DNA of 64,000 nt, from contig CAVVFX010000003.1 of assembly GCA_963747535.1 (NCBI GenBank), forward strand, positions 483,945-547,944, read 5' to 3'. The notes beneath the pieces are model-generated. The model ran no database searches, was not told where the DNA came from, and saw only the letters and a program-made list of their open reading frames with translations. The DNA is from CAVVFX01 sp963747535. Lineage in GTDB: Bacteria; Acidobacteriota; Terriglobia; Bryobacterales; Bryobacteraceae. How positions within the stretch are numbered: position 1 is the first letter of the stretch; each line of letters opens with the position of its first letter. Shown piece after piece: positions 1 to 8,113 of this stretch. Made by a program: the position numbers and the translations under genes.

Positions 1-498
1 AGCGTCTCGGCAAGCGGGTGCACGTCCATTTCATCGATGCATGTTCCAATCCGGATCTCAAGCTTGCCGCGGATGAATTCACCGGCCTTACGAAAATAAT
101 TCTTGTGTGGGCGCAGCAGACCGCGGCCGCTCAATCCGCACCAACCCCATATGAGGGTAGGTAAACCAGGTTTCGTCATTTGGACTCAATGACGCCACGC
201 GCGCCTTTGGCCGCAAAACGGTAACGCAGGTGGCAAGTGCTAGTCTCTTGTAATCCTGGCTCAACCGCGCATCATGAACTAAATCGTTAGGCGGCTCGTC
301 TTTCAGTTGATCGAGTCCACCGCGGCGGTCGTGAACGCAGCGCCCGCGGCCAGCGCGGAGGACGTCGACCGCGCCGCGGTGGCGCCACCGATCCCGCGCG
401 GGCCTCTCAGCCGCCACCAGCCCGCGTTAGGCGGGCGATCTCATTTGTTATGAAGGCGCGCCGCTACCGAACAGTTCGACCGCCGATAGACGCCGCGG
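1..498. other. Stretch without a convincing gene
   Basis: No reading frame here has recognisable protein character; the open frames look like by-products of high GC. The visible structure is a perfect hairpin at 420-436 with arms GCCCGC and GCGGGC around GTTAG, and a GC-rich stretch at 300-415 whose composition resembles the dispersed repeat that begins near 499. It may be a degraded copy of that repeat, but I cannot align it with confidence. Confidence 0.4.
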
Positions 499-720
499 GC
501 GATCCCGCGTTCGTCGCCTCGCAAGAACGCGCCTGCGGCGTTCACGACAGCAGCGCCCAGTCGCGTGCCAGACCCCAACGAGCGCCCCGAGATCGTGCCC
601 TCGCTCGAGCGCCGTTGCGGCGAGAAAAGCCGAGAACCGCGAACCTCGTGGACACGGGCGAGCGCGAAAAACACCGCGCAACGCGTTTTCAGAAAAGCTG
701 CGTGGCTGTGTACTTGTGTC
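499..720 (+). repeat. GC-rich dispersed repeat, copy A
   Basis: This is the first recognisable copy of a repeat family found at least six times in the first 6 kb, always in the same orientation. It opens with GCGATCCCGCGTTCGTCGCC. It ends with a conserved tail containing the near-palindrome AACGCGTT followed by AGAAAAGCTGCGTGGCTGT. Copies A and C also share the sequence just after the tail (GTACTTGTGTC). No reading frame is conserved between copies, so a non-coding element is more likely than a gene. Confidence 0.75.
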
Positions 721-924
721 CGCGGGTGGGCCATATGCTAAGTGCATCGCAAGTCATAACTGGCTTATACCCCTAGGTCGCCAAACGCCACCACTTGACA
801 AAATGTAAGCGAAGCGCTCCTTGACGTCGCGCGTAATTGGGTTTGAAAGCGTGGAAAAACTTGCTCTCAACGCCTCCAACAGAGACAGATGGGTGTGTAA
901 TCTCACACCGCCACAATGGAAATC

Positions 925-954
925 TTGGTCAAAACGAGGCACTCGGTGTATATT
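925..954 (+). promoter_or_regulatory. Candidate sigma-70-type promoter of the PEP-CTERM gene
   Basis: TTGGTC (925-930) and TATATT (949-954) are separated by 18 bases. They lie about 70 bases upstream of the GTG start at 1022, with an A/T-rich tract right after the -10 box. This is a pattern match only. Confidence 0.35.
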
Positions 955-1021
955 TTTTGTTATCCAGAAATCCCCGCAGGCAGTGCGTTTTTCTAAGGAT
1001 TGAAAGGAGCGAGGTTTCAAA

Positions 1022-1978
1022 GTGACACGAGCTTTCGACCCCATCGCCATCGCAGTCTGTATAGCGTTCGTCTGCGACACGGCAGTTCAATTAAGCGCCA
1101 GCCCGATTATTTTCGTCGGGCTTGGGGGACAAACAGGTATTTCGACAAATAACGGCGCGATAGGCATCCTCGATCCAGCGACTGGAGCAGTCACCGTGAT
1201 CGGGACGCCTATGCCGGAGCACTCGATCAGCGGTTTGACGTTTACCTCGAACGGAAACCTCTGGGGATCTACCCAAATCGGCGGCGGTCTTCCTCCAACA
1301 TCGGGAAATCCGCCCCCAACCACCACCAGCGATCTCATTCAGATCAACCCTGTTACGGGAGCGGAGATTTCCAGCGTGTTGATCAACGCGGATGGTACTC
1401 CCGTCAGCATCGCCGATTTGGCGACCCAGCCCGGTACGAACGAGATTTTCGGGATTCAAAGCCCAAACGACGCAAACTTTACCGGCACGGCGAACCTCTA
1501 CACCATCTCGACTGCCGGCGCTGCGACGCTGGTCGGAAGCACGGGCGTCTTTTTCGGCTCCATCGCATTCGCGCCGAACGGGACGCTGTATATGACGTCC
1601 GCAGATCTGCCTACTACCGTTGGCAACTGTGCCGACGGCGGCGATATCAATTGCGCGCTGAGCACTCTGAACCCCGCCAACGCAGCCACAATCACAACCG
1701 TGGCGACGCCCGATTTCTACTCAGCATTAGGCATTAGCCCCACGGGCGTGATTTGGGGGGGCAATGGTGGCGGCGACATAGGGGGTGCCGGCATCGGTCA
1801 GTTTTATCCCGGAGTGTCGATCCTCGATCCGACAACGGGCAACGCAACTTTCATCGGCAACACCGGCACGAATTTCGCGGGAGACATCGCCTTTGCACCC
1901 GTGCCTGAGGTTGCTTCGCTGGTATTGTCTGGCCTCGGTCTGGCTGTGCTCCTGGCTCTGAAATGCCGCCGGAGCTAG
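1022..1978 (+). CDS. Secreted PEP-CTERM-type protein
   Basis: A 318-residue exported protein of unknown function. It has an N-terminal hydrophobic signal (about residues 8-27), a long Gly/Thr/Asn-rich body with repeated NLWGS- and GTLYM-like segments suggestive of a beta-propeller, and a C-terminal tail of the form VPE, hydrophobic helix, basic KCRRS end. That tail matches the PEP-CTERM sorting signal, here with VPE in place of PEP, which is processed by exosortase. The GTG start is supported by AAAGGAG at 1003-1009, 12 bases upstream. No exosortase gene lies in the window. The gene sits alone between repeat copies A and B, so it may have moved as a unit with them. Confidence 0.8.
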   Translation: MTRAFDPIAIAVCIAFVCDTAVQLSASPIIFVGLGGQTGISTNNGAIGILDPATGAVTVIGTPMPEHSISGLTFTSNGNLWGSTQIGGGLPPTSGNPPPTTTSDLIQINPVTGAEISSVLINADGTPVSIADLATQPGTNEIFGIQSPNDANFTGTANLYTISTAGAATLVGSTGVFFGSIAFAPNGTLYMTSADLPTTVGNCADGGDINCALSTLNPANAATITTVATPDFYSALGISPTGVIWGGNGGGDIGGAGIGQFYPGVSILDPTTGNATFIGNTGTNFAGDIAFAPVPEVASLVLSGLGLAVLLALKCRRS

Positions 1979-2099
1979 GCAGCACACCCGAGACGCGGGA
2001 ATACGCACCAGCAGGCTGAACGGATCGCGGCCGCTGCGGTGATCCCGCGTTCGCCGCTAGGCGTTTTGCGCGTTCCTCGCCGGCACGTGGGTCTCGGCG

Positions 2100-2323
2100 G
2101 CGATCCCGCGTTCGTCACCTCGCCCAGCGCGCACTGACGCGGCGGCCATGACGCGCGCCCGGTGCGACGCCGGAGCCGAACGAGCACCCTGAGCTCGTGC
2201 CCTCGGTCGATCGCTGTTGCGGCGCGCAAAACCGAGAACGGCGAACCTCGTGGACGTCGGGCGAGCGCGAAAACACCGCGAAAACGCGTTTTTCAAAAAA
2301 GCTGCGTGGCTGTCAATTAGTGT
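2100..2323 (+). repeat. GC-rich dispersed repeat, copy B
   Basis: A full-length copy with the same opening (GCGATCCCGCGTTCGTCACC) and tail (AAACGCGTTTTTCAAAAAAG, then CTGCGTGGCTGT) as copy A. A further partial opening (GTGATCCCGCGTTCGCCGC) occurs about 60 bases upstream near 2039, which suggests nested or repeated insertion at this spot. Confidence 0.75.
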
Positions 2324-2429
2324 AAAGTCGGCCGGCCGCTTCGGTGCTCCCGTTTCGAGAATTGTCTTGAGGTCCCGCGCCGTCCGCGCAGAACGCGAAC
2401 GACCCGCAGGCGCGCCCATATGTGGCATC

Positions 2430-2510
2430 TCGAACCTCGTTGGCGTCCGACGAGCGCGAAAACACCGCGAAACGCGTTTTTCAGAAAAGCTGCGTGGGTG
2501 TCAATTAATG
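2430..2510 (+). repeat. GC-rich dispersed repeat, partial copy
   Basis: Only the 3' tail of the repeat is present, from TCGAACCTCGTTGGCGTCC through AAACGCGTTT to AGAAAAGCTGCGTGGGTGT. It lies about 110 bases after copy B in the same orientation. The following sequence (CAATTAATG) resembles that after copy B (CAATTAGTG), so the tail may have been duplicated locally. Confidence 0.7.
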
Positions 2511-3150
2511 TTCTCGCGTGAGGAACGCGACCGTAAGCGACATTGCGGCGGGAGACGATCCCGGATGTTCGACGCTAACCTCTCGCCGGGCCTATCGTAC
2601 CTCCGCACCGGACCCACGCGTGTGCGCTGGGTATATCTGTTTCGGCAGCATCAAGAACAGAATTGCCATCAACAGGGCCATCAGCAGGACCACGATTATG
2701 TGAGGAGAAGGTTTCATTTAAGCTGATCTTCGCCTGGTAAAACGGCCCCAGAGAGTCCGCGTACCAGTGTCCGTGCACCAAGATCGCTGAGGATCACTGT
2801 GGTCCGCCTGGGGCTTGGCGTTGTGAGGCAAACCTTATATTGTCCCGATAGCGCTCGGAAGCAGCAGGAAAGAATCCGTGAAGCGAAGAGTCGACAGAAT
2901 CGGTACCAGACGTACTATAACCGACCTGGCACACTAATCAACTAATCAACTGCCGCACCGCGCTTCCGTCGCGTCCCCTCCCGCGAACGCCTCACGGTCG
3001 CTGGCGCCGTGAAGTTTTCTATCACGACACCTGTTTGTAGTGGCCTACAGAGTAGTCACCGTTTGGTGCTCACCCTGCGAAGGAAATGCCGTCGCGCTTA
3101 TCACGCGAGAGTGCGACGGTCAAAGCCTCACTGTGGATGAGTGGACCGAG
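2511..3150. other. Intergenic stretch between repeat copies
   Basis: I see no supported gene. The short open frames have no recognisable domain and show no coding-like composition. This is the gene-less segment of the repeat-bounded patchwork. Confidence 0.4.
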
Positions 3151-3343
3151 GCTGCCGCGGCGTTCACAACAGTCAGCGCCCAGTCGCGCGCCGGGGCCGA
3201 ACGAGCGCTCCAGCTCGTGTCCTCGGTCGATCGCTGTTGCGGCGCGAAAAACCGCGAACCGCGGGCCTCGTGGACGTCGCCGAGCGCGAAAAGACCGCGA
3301 AAACGCGTTTTTCAGAAAAGCTGCGCGGCTGTGTACTTGTGTC
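3151..3343 (+). repeat. GC-rich dispersed repeat, copy C
   Basis: It shares with copy A the internal segment GCGGCGTTCAC and the CAGCGCCCAGTCGCG stretch, and with the whole family the tail AAACGCGTTTTTCAGAAAAG, then CTGCGCGGCTGT. Like copy A it is followed by GTACTTGTGTCCG, so A and C form a subgroup. Confidence 0.72.
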
Positions 3344-3467
3344 CGAGCTTCTCAGCCGAGGACACTGCGGCGCCGGCGCAACCCGCCGGCGAAGCTTAAG
3401 CTGGTCTCGCGCGGCTCGCTGCACTCGCCAAGCGCGGATCGTCCTGTTTTGGCCAGCAAACACCTCT

Positions 3468-4058
3468 CTATGGCAACTTCACCGTTCGGGGCGGCGCACG
3501 GAAAATTACCGCAGGCACAGGGCATGAATCAACTGGAGCAGGGGTGCTGTTGTGCGAATCGATCTGCCAACATTCGGGGTATACAGAGCAATAGCAAGCA
3601 CGAATCAGGACTCGGCCAACCTTAAGTTTCAGTTCTTCAGCCTGCGGACCGGCTGGTATCCAGAACGTCTTGTTGTACGAATCCGGGTTAAAAACAGCTT
3701 CCGCGCGCGGCACGACGAACTCAAAGGTCGGCCGTGACGCAAAGCCCAAAGCCCGACACATGTCCGCCCAGTCTGGCTGAGGTTTTTCGTCAACAAAAAC
3801 TTCGAACGTTTTCAGAATTGCGTGCCCGATTCCAGTACCTCCGAACATGAACCCGGCGCCTTCCGCGTTATAGAAGAAGCTGACTGTCATGTGTGGTCGA
3901 GCAGTTAGCCGCCAGTACTCCCTCTGGAGAAACCCCTGTTGCACTGTGAACCCGAGGGCGCACAATGCAATCGCGGCAGACGAGATAGATATCCAAGTTT
4001 GCGGCGGCCACCGAGCACCTTCGCTCCGAGGCTCATGGCCTGAAGGGGTGGCGTACAA
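3468..4058 (-). CDS. Hypothetical protein with N-terminal membrane anchor
   Basis: A 196-residue protein. After about 20 residues there is a single transmembrane segment (roughly residues 24-46), then a short charged stretch ending in RLTARPHM and a soluble domain of alternating beta-type sequence. The order TM helix, QREYWRLTARP, beta domain is familiar from widespread uncharacterised membrane-tethered proteins whose soluble part begins at an RPH/RPY motif. No function is known to me. The annotated start is TTG and uncertain. It is the only gene on the minus strand within the repeat-bounded region, lying between copies C and D. Confidence 0.6.
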   Translation of the reverse strand: MYATPSGHEPRSEGARWPPQTWISISSAAIALCALGFTVQQGFLQREYWRLTARPHMTVSFFYNAEGAGFMFGGTGIGHAILKTFEVFVDEKPQPDWADMCRALGFASRPTFEFVVPRAEAVFNPDSYNKTFWIPAGPQAEELKLKVGRVLIRACYCSVYPECWQIDSHNSTPAPVDSCPVPAVIFRAPPRTVKLP

Positions 4059-4224
4059 ACTAACAGATTATCTTAGCTTGCACTCTGATTTGTCCATGGC
4101 GGGGTCGCTGAATCTGGCGACAGAACAGCGCTGTTACCGTGACCCACCGTCTTCGACATGCCAGGCGATAAGTTTAGTTACCCCGCGAAGGACAAGACCG
4201 TCGGCTCTCTCGCGCGCTCGCGCC

Positions 4225-4401
4225 GCGCCCGCCACCTCGCACGGACGTGCAGCGGCGGTCGTGACCCCTGCGCGCGCGAGACCCGAAGAAGCGCGCCGAG
4301 CTCGTGCCCCCGCTCGAGCGCGGGCCCGCGTGGACGCCGGGCGAGCGCGAAAACACCGCGAAACGCGTTTTGTGTTTTTCAAAAAAGCTGCGTGGGTGTA
4401 T
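4225..4401 (+). repeat. GC-rich dispersed repeat, copy D
   Basis: Its tail has an extra TGTGTTTTT block between AAACGCGTTT and CAAAAAAGCTGCGTG. Only copy E also has this block, so D and E are a second subgroup. The 5' half is more diverged than in the other copies. Confidence 0.68.
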
Positions 4402-4692
4402 CATCCTGCCCGCGGATGAGCCATGGCGTGACGCTGCCTGGCTCATGCGCATCGGGTCACGTGAGCGAGTCGCTCAGTTTCGTCTCGCGGTCATATTTCG
4501 AACGCCGGCCGCACGCGCCAATTGCGTCGTGGTGCCCGCAAACTGTTGCAGGCGCTGGCGCGAGCCCTGGCCCGAGTTTGGTTTGACGATTGCCCTAGTA
4601 AAGACGTCGATAAAGAAAGTCGGCGTTTTGAGTACAGACTCACCAGTCGACGCTGTCTGGTCTATCGATGTAGGGAAGAAAAGGAGACACCA

Positions 4693-5454
4693 ATGAATCA
4701 GACAGTCCTCATCACTGGCACTTCTTCCGGCTACGGCAAGGCGACAGCGGAGCTGTTCCTCGACCGCGGCTGGAATGTCGTAGCAACCATGCGTCAACCG
4801 AAGCCGGATATCTTCGGCTCGCAGAGCGATCGCCTCAAAGTGCTGCCGCTCGACGTCACCAATTCCGGCAGCGTCATCAAAGCCATGGCCGAAGCCACTT
4901 CCACGTTCGGGACGATCGACGTGCTCGTCAACAACGCGGGGATCGGTGTCGTCGGCGCCTTCGAGGCCACCCCGATAGCCACTGTGCGTGAAGTGTTCGA
5001 GACCAACACCTTCGGTGTGATGGCGATGACGCATGCAGTGCTGCCCCTGTTTCGCGAACGGAGGTGTGGTGTGGTAGTTAACGTGACCTCGAGCGTGACG
5101 CTAGCCCGGATGCCGCTGGCCGCTGCGTACACCGCGAGCAAGGCGGCCATCGAAGGATTCACCGGGTCGCTGGCGTTCGAGGTGGAGTGGTTCAATGTGC
5201 GCGTCAAACTGGTTGAGCCGGGCTATGCCCCGTCGACGCGGTTTACGAGTAATGGTGCATCCCGCATGCAAGGATTGATCCCCGAGGCGTACGCCCCGTT
5301 CGCGGAACCGATCTTCGCGGCATTCGCGCAACCGGCTGCGGTGACAACCGAATCCGACGTGGCCGAGGCGGTATGGCGGGCTGCGAACGACACGACGGGA
5401 CAACTCCGATTCCCAGCGGGTGCCGATGCGCTGGCGCTGGCTCAGTCGAGATGA
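4693..5454 (+). CDS. Short-chain dehydrogenase/reductase
   Basis: A 253-residue classical SDR oxidoreductase with a Rossmann fold. It shows the cofactor motif TGTSSGYG near residue 8, the structural NNAG motif (about residue 78), the catalytic Ser in VNVTSSVT and the catalytic YTASK (Tyr and Lys about residues 143-147). Lack of an acidic residue after the second strand and the basic TMRQPK segment there suggest an NADP preference, which is an inference. The ATG at 4693 is preferred over upstream in-frame codons because AAGGAG lies 7 bases before it and the SDR fold begins at once. Substrate unknown. It sits alone between repeat copies D and E. Confidence 0.88.
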   Translation: MNQTVLITGTSSGYGKATAELFLDRGWNVVATMRQPKPDIFGSQSDRLKVLPLDVTNSGSVIKAMAEATSTFGTIDVLVNNAGIGVVGAFEATPIATVREVFETNTFGVMAMTHAVLPLFRERRCGVVVNVTSSVTLARMPLAAAYTASKAAIEGFTGSLAFEVEWFNVRVKLVEPGYAPSTRFTSNGASRMQGLIPEAYAPFAEPIFAAFAQPAAVTTESDVAEAVWRAANDTTGQLRFPAGADALALAQSR

Positions 5455-5644
5455 GTGACCACTTGGTTAGCCTCTGAATCCGGCTCAATCGATTTTTGCC
5501 CTGCCAGCCCTTTTAAGGCTCTCGCTCCCGCAACGCTGAGGGGGACAGGGGGCGGGGAGGGCCATCGTGTCCATGCGGGCGGGGTTTTGCCGCGCTTTCA
5601 TCCCGAGCGCACGACGGCCCGCAGTCGAGCGACTCGCGCCCGTG

Positions 5645-5860
5645 GCGATCCCGCGTCCGCCGCCTCGCTCGTACGCGGCGGTCGCGGCAGCAGCGCGCGG
5701 TGCGGCGCCGTGACCCGAACGAGCGCCCCGAGCTCGTGCCCTCGGGCGATCGCCGTTGCGGCGCGAAGAACCGAGAGCCGCGAACCTCGTGGACGCCGGG
5801 CGAGCGCGAAAACACCGCGAAACGCGTTTTGTGTTTTTCAAAAAAGCTGCGTGCGTGTAA
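5645..5860 (+). repeat. GC-rich dispersed repeat, copy E
   Basis: A full-length copy opening with GCGATCCCGCGTCCGCCGCC and ending AAACGCGTTT, TGTGTTTTT, CAAAAAAGCTGCGTGCGTGT. It also carries the family's internal CGAGCTCGTGCCCTCG palindromic segment. It is the last copy seen; none occurs from 6 to 64 kb. Confidence 0.75.
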
Positions 5861-6027
5861 CACAGTGTCGGGTTGTGGGCCGCGGCGCCCGCTCCTCCGG
5901 TCATCTTGTCCGGTGGTTGGTTTGTGCACAAAAGCCACTAAACACTAGCATTTGAGCGAAAAGGTGCGCGAGAAGCTTTATCTTCTGGCTCACCCAAAAC
6001 GCACCTATAAGGTCAATGGTTGCAACA

Positions 6028-6043
6028 CCCCCCTGGAGGGGGG
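6028..6043. terminator. C6/G6 hairpin, possible terminator
   Basis: Six C residues and six G residues flank TGGA, giving a perfect 6-bp GC stem, followed after a few bases by CCTTTT. It lies about 570 bases after the dehydrogenase, too far to be its obvious terminator. It may instead belong to the mobile-element remnants next to it. Confidence 0.3.
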
Positions 6044-6058
6044 AAATACCCTTTTGGC

Positions 6059-6292
6059 TCACCTTTTTAGAGCACGGCGAATACTGGCCTCTGGCTGTCC
6101 CAATTTGACCGCAATCTCGCGAAAACTGAAGCCTTCAGCGCGCAGCTCCGCGGCGTGATCACGTCGCCAGATTGGCGCCGGCCGCCCGCAGTGTTCGACA
6201 AGGCCGTCCGGCAATGCCATGCACGCGAGTCGGAGGGTGGGGTGGCTGAACGGACAGGAGACTCTATCGCGCACGCTGCGATCGAACGGCAC
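6059..6292 (-). pseudogene. C-terminal remnant of a site-specific recombinase (HTH tail)
   Basis: The last 45 residues or so read like the C-terminal helix-turn-helix of serine resolvases: a GRP motif, then AAELRAEGFSFREIAVKLG and SIRRALK. The first 30 residues do not look like the catalytic domain, and there is no room for one in frame. I therefore read this as a 5'-truncated gene. It is next to a frameshifted TOPRIM gene and close to a tRNA, consistent with a decayed integrated element. An unrelated small HTH protein is the alternative. Confidence 0.4.
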
Positions 6293-6303
6293 TAACCGAC
6301 GGC

Positions 6304-6342
6304 GCTCAGCTAAATTGATGCAGTGTGCTCAGGTAAATTGAT
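6304..6342. repeat. Two direct copies of GCTCAGSTAAATTGAT
   Basis: GCTCAGCTAAATTGAT (6304-6319) and GCTCAGGTAAATTGAT (6327-6342) differ at one base and are spaced 23 bases apart. Short direct repeats of this kind occur at the ends of some insertion sequences, where transposase binds. They lie between two truncated mobile-element genes, so they may mark one end of a lost element. Confidence 0.4.
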
Positions 6343-6448
6343 CTGGCCATTCACAGGATGTGGAGAAGATATTTTTCTTTCCAAGTAGCGGTTCGGTTTG
6401 GCGGCGGCAGGGATTGGTTGACTGAAGTGCGGAAAGGAAGTTGTGGAG

Positions 6449-6956
6449 TTATGCGGAACGGGACTTCAGGACGTCGTTCCAATCGTGTTGGGGGACGGAG
6501 GCGGCGAAGCGAGGGGTGCAAACCCATCATCTGTTCCGCCATGGCGTCACCGGTGGCGTCGGAATCAAAACCGCAATAGACAGGAAGGCCTTGGGATAAC
6601 AATGCAGGAAGCCAACGGGGGTTGGGCCGGGCTCCACATGTGGATAGGCAGAGAGAAGCAGGATGAAGCAGCCAGCAACTGATGGCGTCGATGGCGGATT
6701 CGCACAGGATCACGATCCTCGCGTCCGGGGCCTGGACGGAGAAGTAGCCGAGATCTTTTTGCGAGCCGGGCGCCATGCCGCGCCAACGTTGCGGTCCGGT
6801 GCCGCGCAGTTCGGCGCCCACAGTTTGGTTTTCTTTTCCCAGCAGCGGGAAAACCGCATTGCCACGACCGTCGGCATAGAGTTTTCCGGATGCAATGAGG
6901 GAGTCGGTCATCAAGGGCGTGATCGCGCGCTCATGGACCAGGTAATGCTTGACCAC
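6449..6956 (-). pseudogene. Frameshifted TOPRIM (DUF3991-type) protein
   Basis: The protein resembles DUF3991/TOPRIM proteins of plasmids and integrative elements, related to primase TOPRIM folds. Visible are ILCESAIDAISC (the TOPRIM glutamate) and YCGFDSDATGDAMA (the DxD acidic pair). After LRRLRPP the open frame runs into sequence unlike the family. The expected ending HDWNDVLKSRSA plus a stop at 6449 appears in another frame, entered at a run of five G on the plus strand (6490-6494), so one base has been gained or lost there. The N terminus is also short: homologous sequence continues upstream of the GTG at 6956 to an in-frame stop near 7040 without a good start. Probably non-functional, unless the shift is a sequencing error. 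Confidence 0.65.
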
Positions 6957-7118
6957 GGAAAGCCGGCTTCGGTCCGGCGATGGTAATGCCCAATGGCGCA
7001 GGGCCTGCGGGGGCTTAAAATCCGTCGGAACGCCAGAACAGCCTCCTCATTGGACGAAGTAACCATAGTGTCCAATGAGGACGCTGGGCCGGTGTCCAAT
7101 AAGGAGTTTGAACGCTTC

Positions 7119-7889
7119 ATGCTCAGTCGCATAAAAGGTGCGCTGAATGAGGCGACAAAACCTCCTTCCGCCGTACCAAACGCCGCGCCAGGGGGGCGGC
7201 CCGGACCATCGGCAGCCGAATTGTTGTCACGAGGCCCTGAACCCAGAGCATCAAGATTGGCATACTTCGAGCCAGATAAGCCGCCGGTCGTGGTCAACTA
7301 CCCAAAGCCCACCCCAATTGAGCCTCAAAGATCTTTGGTAGACGAACTATATTACGGGCCAGACCCGCCAATAACTCCGACCGTCAAGCCAAATGCCGCG
7401 CCGGGAGAACCACCAAAACCGCCGGCATCTGCCAGGAGAAAGAAAAAGGCCAGGCCAACGATCCCCCAGGAAGAGGAGATGCAACGCTTCTATCGTGTAA
7501 TCGACTCGACCTCACTCGCGAAACCTATCCATGTGATGCCGGAATCGGGCGATTCAGGAATGGGGTACCCCAAGTTTCCGCCAAAGTCAAACAGATTCGC
7601 CAAAAACGAGCGAGCTGACTTACTGATTCTAATGGTAGGCGCGGCAGGACTCGAACCTGCGACCCTCGGCTTAGAAGGCCGATGCTCTATCCACCTGAGC
7701 TACGCGCCCCTGGTCTTTTGCTCGATTCTATTGTGCCAGATCCGGCGCTCGATCCGCTATCGCGAAAACGCCGTTCGAGCGGGGCAGGCCGTCGGGTTTC
7801 TGTGGCTGCGCTCCTACGTTTGTTGGACGACGGGCGGGGTATTATTTTGCGTGCCAGCGCCACTGAACGATTTTTTCGCAGCTCCGTGA
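7119..7889 (+). CDS. Doubtful proline-rich ORF reading through an antisense tRNA
   Basis: From the ATG at 7119 (AAGGAG at 7101-7106) the frame encodes about 170 residues rich in Pro and Lys, with two similar segments (VPNAAPGGRPGPSA and KPNAAPGEPPKPPA) and a basic RRKKKARP stretch. It then runs across the complement of tRNA-Arg, producing the well-known artefact GAAGLEPATLG, and stops at 7889. The first part has plausible protein composition. The tail is certainly not a conserved protein. Either a real gene lost its stop codon near the tRNA or the whole frame is spurious. Function unknown. Confidence 0.3.
   Translation: MLSRIKGALNEATKPPSAVPNAAPGGRPGPSAAELLSRGPEPRASRLAYFEPDKPPVVVNYPKPTPIEPQRSLVDELYYGPDPPITPTVKPNAAPGEPPKPPASARRKKKARPTIPQEEEMQRFYRVIDSTSLAKPIHVMPESGDSGMGYPKFPPKSNRFAKNERADLLILMVGAAGLEPATLGLEGRCSIHLSYAPLVFCSILLCQIRRSIRYRENAVRAGQAVGFLWLRSYVCWTTGGVLFCVPAPLNDFFAAP
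7633..7709 (-). tRNA. tRNA-Arg (anticodon TCT)
   Basis: On the minus strand the sequence folds as a standard cloverleaf. The acceptor is GGGCGCG with CGCGCCT, the D arm starts GCTC, the anticodon stem TCGGC/GCCGA encloses CT-TCT-AA, and the T arm has the GTTCGAGTC core. The discriminator is A and the CCA end is encoded. Anticodon TCT reads AGA/AGG arginine codons. Its 3' end faces the mobile-element debris at 6.0-7.0 kb, as expected for a tRNA used as an integration site. I found no second copy of its 3' end in the window. Confidence 0.95.
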
Positions 7890-8001
7890 GAAGCCGTGAA
7901 GAAATCGGTTTGCATCCAGGAGGGAGCAGGCCAATGGCCTATTCCACATTGATTCAGCAGCACTTGCCAGTGTAGTGTCCACGAAATAACTGGACAATAG
8001 G

Positions 8002-8113
8002 ATTCGTGTGCATCCGTGTCCATCCGTGGCCTGAGCAACATTTTTTCTGAGATTTCCCCCACCTTGCGCCACTCACACAATGGGGCCACGGATGGACACG
8101 GATGCACACGAAT
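8002..8113. repeat. Perfect 30-nt inverted repeat (CACGGATGGACACG family)
   Basis: Bases 8002-8031 (ATTCGTGTGCATCC through CCATCCGTGGCC) and 8084-8113 are exact reverse complements separated by 52 bases. Related sequences (CACGAATGAACACGAAT) recur near 11050, 15710 and 17020. The right arm overlaps the start of the next ORF and supplies its first codons (MDTDAHE). Confidence 0.9.

Noticed and set aside
280..436. Two GTTAGGC sequences suggesting integron attC core sites
   Set aside because: Both are in the same orientation, there is no properly spaced complementary RYYYAAC partner, and no integron integrase is present. One simply forms a short hairpin loop.
2217..2726. 169-codon plus-strand frame across repeat copies
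   Set aside because: It is built from two copies of the non-coding repeat (both give the GRARKHRE-type peptide), and the frame is not kept in other copies.
499..5860. CRISPR array
   Set aside because: Repeats are 80-220 bases long, unevenly spaced by hundreds of bases and separated by genes. No cas genes are present.
6000..7709. Displaced duplicate of the tRNA-Arg 3' end (att site)
   Set aside because: I scanned the left side for the acceptor and T-arm sequence and found no copy.
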